Shown here: positions 39,965-41,212 of the stretch, piece after piece
Layout: every line of letters begins with the position of its first letter
Position numbering within the stretch: the stretch's first letter is position 1
Assembly (NCBI GenBank): GCA_034096865.1
Contig: JAWQFJ010025408.1
Span: 1-41,212, forward strand
Source of the DNA: Theodoxus fluviatilis
Lineage: Eukaryota; Mollusca; Gastropoda; Cycloneritida; Neritidae
Direction of reading: 5' to 3'
Length of the DNA stretch: 41,212 nt
Made by a program: the position numbers and the translations under genes
Notes under the pieces: model-generated
The model's input: the letters and a program-made list of their open reading frames with translations, nothing else
Told to the model about the DNA's origin: nothing
The model's database searches: none

Positions 39965-40807
39965 AACACTGTGTACTTAGTGATGATTTCGTAACAATCC
40001 TCCACATCAAATCGGCAATCGATGGCTGTCTCAGTTCACATCGCTTGCTTCAGTAGCAGCAGTAATTTGGCAGCTGAATGACGCCCATCAGAAACAGAAT
40101 GACGCCCATCAGAAACAGAATGACGCCCATCAGAAACAGAATGACGCCCATCAGAAACAGAATGACGCCCATCAGAAACAGAATGACGCCCATCAGAAAC
40201 AGAATGACGCCCATCAGAAACAGAATGACGCCCATCAGAAACAGAATGACGCCCATCAGAAACGAGAATGACCGCCCATCAGAAACAGAATGACGCCCAT
40301 CAGAAACAGAATGACGCCCATCAGAAACAGAATGACGCCCATCAGAAACAGAATGACGCCCATCAGAAACAGAATGCCGCCCATCAGAAACAGAATGCCC
40401 AGAAAGGCTTCCCAATCCTCCACGGAGGTTTCCAATGTTCTGCTGCCATTCTGCCTTGCATACAGTCTCCTCATGGATCATGGTGATCATTTCCTCTGGT
40501 AAGAGTTGCAGAAAATACACTACTAGTTCAGCATCGAGTACAAATGGTACTCGTGGACCAACTGCTTCTACGAAAGGCTCCTTAGCAGACTCCTCCACAG
40601 TGTCTGACCATTCAGCAACGCTGAAATCATCATCCAATGATGAAGTCGAACTAATTTGCTCATGGAAGTCCGATAAATCACTTGTGTGGACACGGAAACA
40701 GTTACGTCACTCTGATCAGAGTCTCTGAGTCTAACATTTCTAGATCGAACCATTTCGACAAAAAACGAATCACTACCCAAACCACAGTCGGCATTTCTGT
40801 CTGCCAT
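39965..40807 (-). pseudogene. Decayed piggyBac-type transposase, N-terminal part, with internal repeat expansion
   Basis: ATG at 40,807 in good context (AAGATGG) starts MADRNADCGLGSDSFF. A second frame gives SDLSDFHEQISS, then VEAVGPRVPFVLDAELVVYF and LQLLPEEMITMIHEET, the region just before the catalytic core in piggyBac proteins (LDYF.LFFT.ELI..IVEET). A third frame gives VEDWEAFLGILFLMG, matching the conserved AFLGILILMG motif. After about 15 copies of a 7-codon repeat come VIQLPNYCCY, a TGA where the family has the Trp of YW, then SKRCELRQPSIADLM. The catalytic Asp region is missing. It sits upstream of exon a, presumably within an ATM intron. No TTAA-flanked termini were found. Confidence 0.8.
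40076..40404. repeat. 21-bp tandem repeat inside piggyBac coding sequence, about 15 copies
   Basis: Units of ATGACGCCCATCAGAAACAG plus A, nearly identical. On the minus strand the unit encodes LFLMGVI in the transposase frame. One unit near 40,262-40,273 has two single-base insertions, shifting frame. The last units have GCC for GAC. Confidence 0.95.
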
Positions 40808-41106
40808 CTTTGCAATGGAGAACGCTCACAAAAAAATAGCAAAAAAGCCAAATAACTCAGTAGAAACTTATTGAAATCCGTTCAAAAAATTCACTGAGAC
40901 GCACTAACCAAGCGAAAGTTGCGCAATAATTTCCTTCAGTGCTAGAGAGCTTCTCGCCAGTTATTTCCCTTGGACTTCAGGAATGAAACACAAGCAGTTA
41001 CAAGCGTTTAAGGATTTAGACTTCAGGAGTGGTTTGGAGAGGTACAGGACTTTAAGAGTTAAGCTAGCATCAACATTGTTGTTCATATCTCATATACACA
41101 GGTGAA

Positions 41107-41212
41107 ATTATCCCTCCAGGTTTACTGGAGGTCCTACAGACTTATTAGTCTGTCTGTGTGTGTGTGTGTCTGTCTGTCTGTCCCGTCTCCACGGCCTGTA
41201 TCTCAAAACTAC
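41107..41212 (+). repeat. Dispersed repeat, copy C, cut by the window edge
   Basis: Begins ATCCCTCCAGGTTTACTGGA with the same hairpin, then CTACAGACTTATTAGTCTGT, a TG/TCTG run, and the start of the core (TATCTCAAAAC). Same orientation as copy B. Confidence 0.85.

Noticed and set aside
40380..40807. 5' exon of ATM
   Set aside because: The minus-strand frame starts with a well-placed ATG upstream of exon a, but its sequence matches piggyBac transposase, not the ATM N-terminus, and it has frame breaks.

Overview
The window is animal nuclear DNA: coding sequence is cut into many small exons with GT/AG borders, introns are packed with minisatellites, microsatellites and transposon debris, and a TTAGGG-type repeat block is present. 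The repeat style (CA/TG and GA tracts, a tRNA-derived SINE, a Penelope-like element, several MITEs) suggests a lophotrochozoan, probably a mollusc. That taxonomic guess is inference.

One host gene dominates, on the minus strand: 26 consecutive internal exons (39,108 down to 1,533) of an ATM (ataxia-telangiectasia mutated) orthologue, about 4.45 kb of coding sequence or 1,485 codons. I recognised it by colinear similarity to vertebrate ATM from about residue 110 to about residue 1,400, which is the N-terminal HEAT-repeat solenoid. Exon phases fit at every junction. Only two exons (34,851-34,950 and 32,641-32,861) have a length one base off, each with one break in frame. The first exons (with the TAN motif) lie beyond the right edge; the rest of the solenoid plus FAT, kinase and FATC domains lie beyond the left edge.

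The introns hold nearly everything else. From left to right: a dispersed repeat with a telomere-like fold-back and the 3' end of a LINE (1-1,200); a 19-bp minisatellite (2.1-3.7 kb); a Penelope-like element with a GIY-YIG endonuclease ORF, inverted terminal repeats and a 12-bp target duplication (3.9-5.1 kb); GA/GGGA tracts (6.6-7.2 kb); a 33-bp minisatellite (9.6-10.7 kb); a second LINE 3' end (12.1-12.5 kb); a mobile element full of nuclear-receptor half-sites (15.3-16.5 kb); a 64-bp array (18.5-19.0 kb); a SINE carrying a nested insertion and running into a 38-bp minisatellite made from its own tail (19.3-20.6 kb); a 51/66-bp minisatellite (21.6-22.8 kb); a 28-bp minisatellite that contains a splice acceptor (24.3-25.4 kb); a second copy of the dispersed repeat, a MITE and a decayed hAT transposase (28.1-30.4 kb); a MITE with target duplication and a second SINE copy (32.0-33.3 kb); CA, TGG, 34-bp and 24-bp arrays (34.3-38.1 kb); a MITE (39.4-39.7 kb); and a decayed piggyBac transposase whose conserved motif has expanded into a 21-bp repeat (40.0-40.8 kb).

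The long open frames across the minisatellites arise because the units are multiples of three without stop codons; they are not treated as genes. No bacterial or viral genes, no CRISPR array and no rRNA gene are seen.
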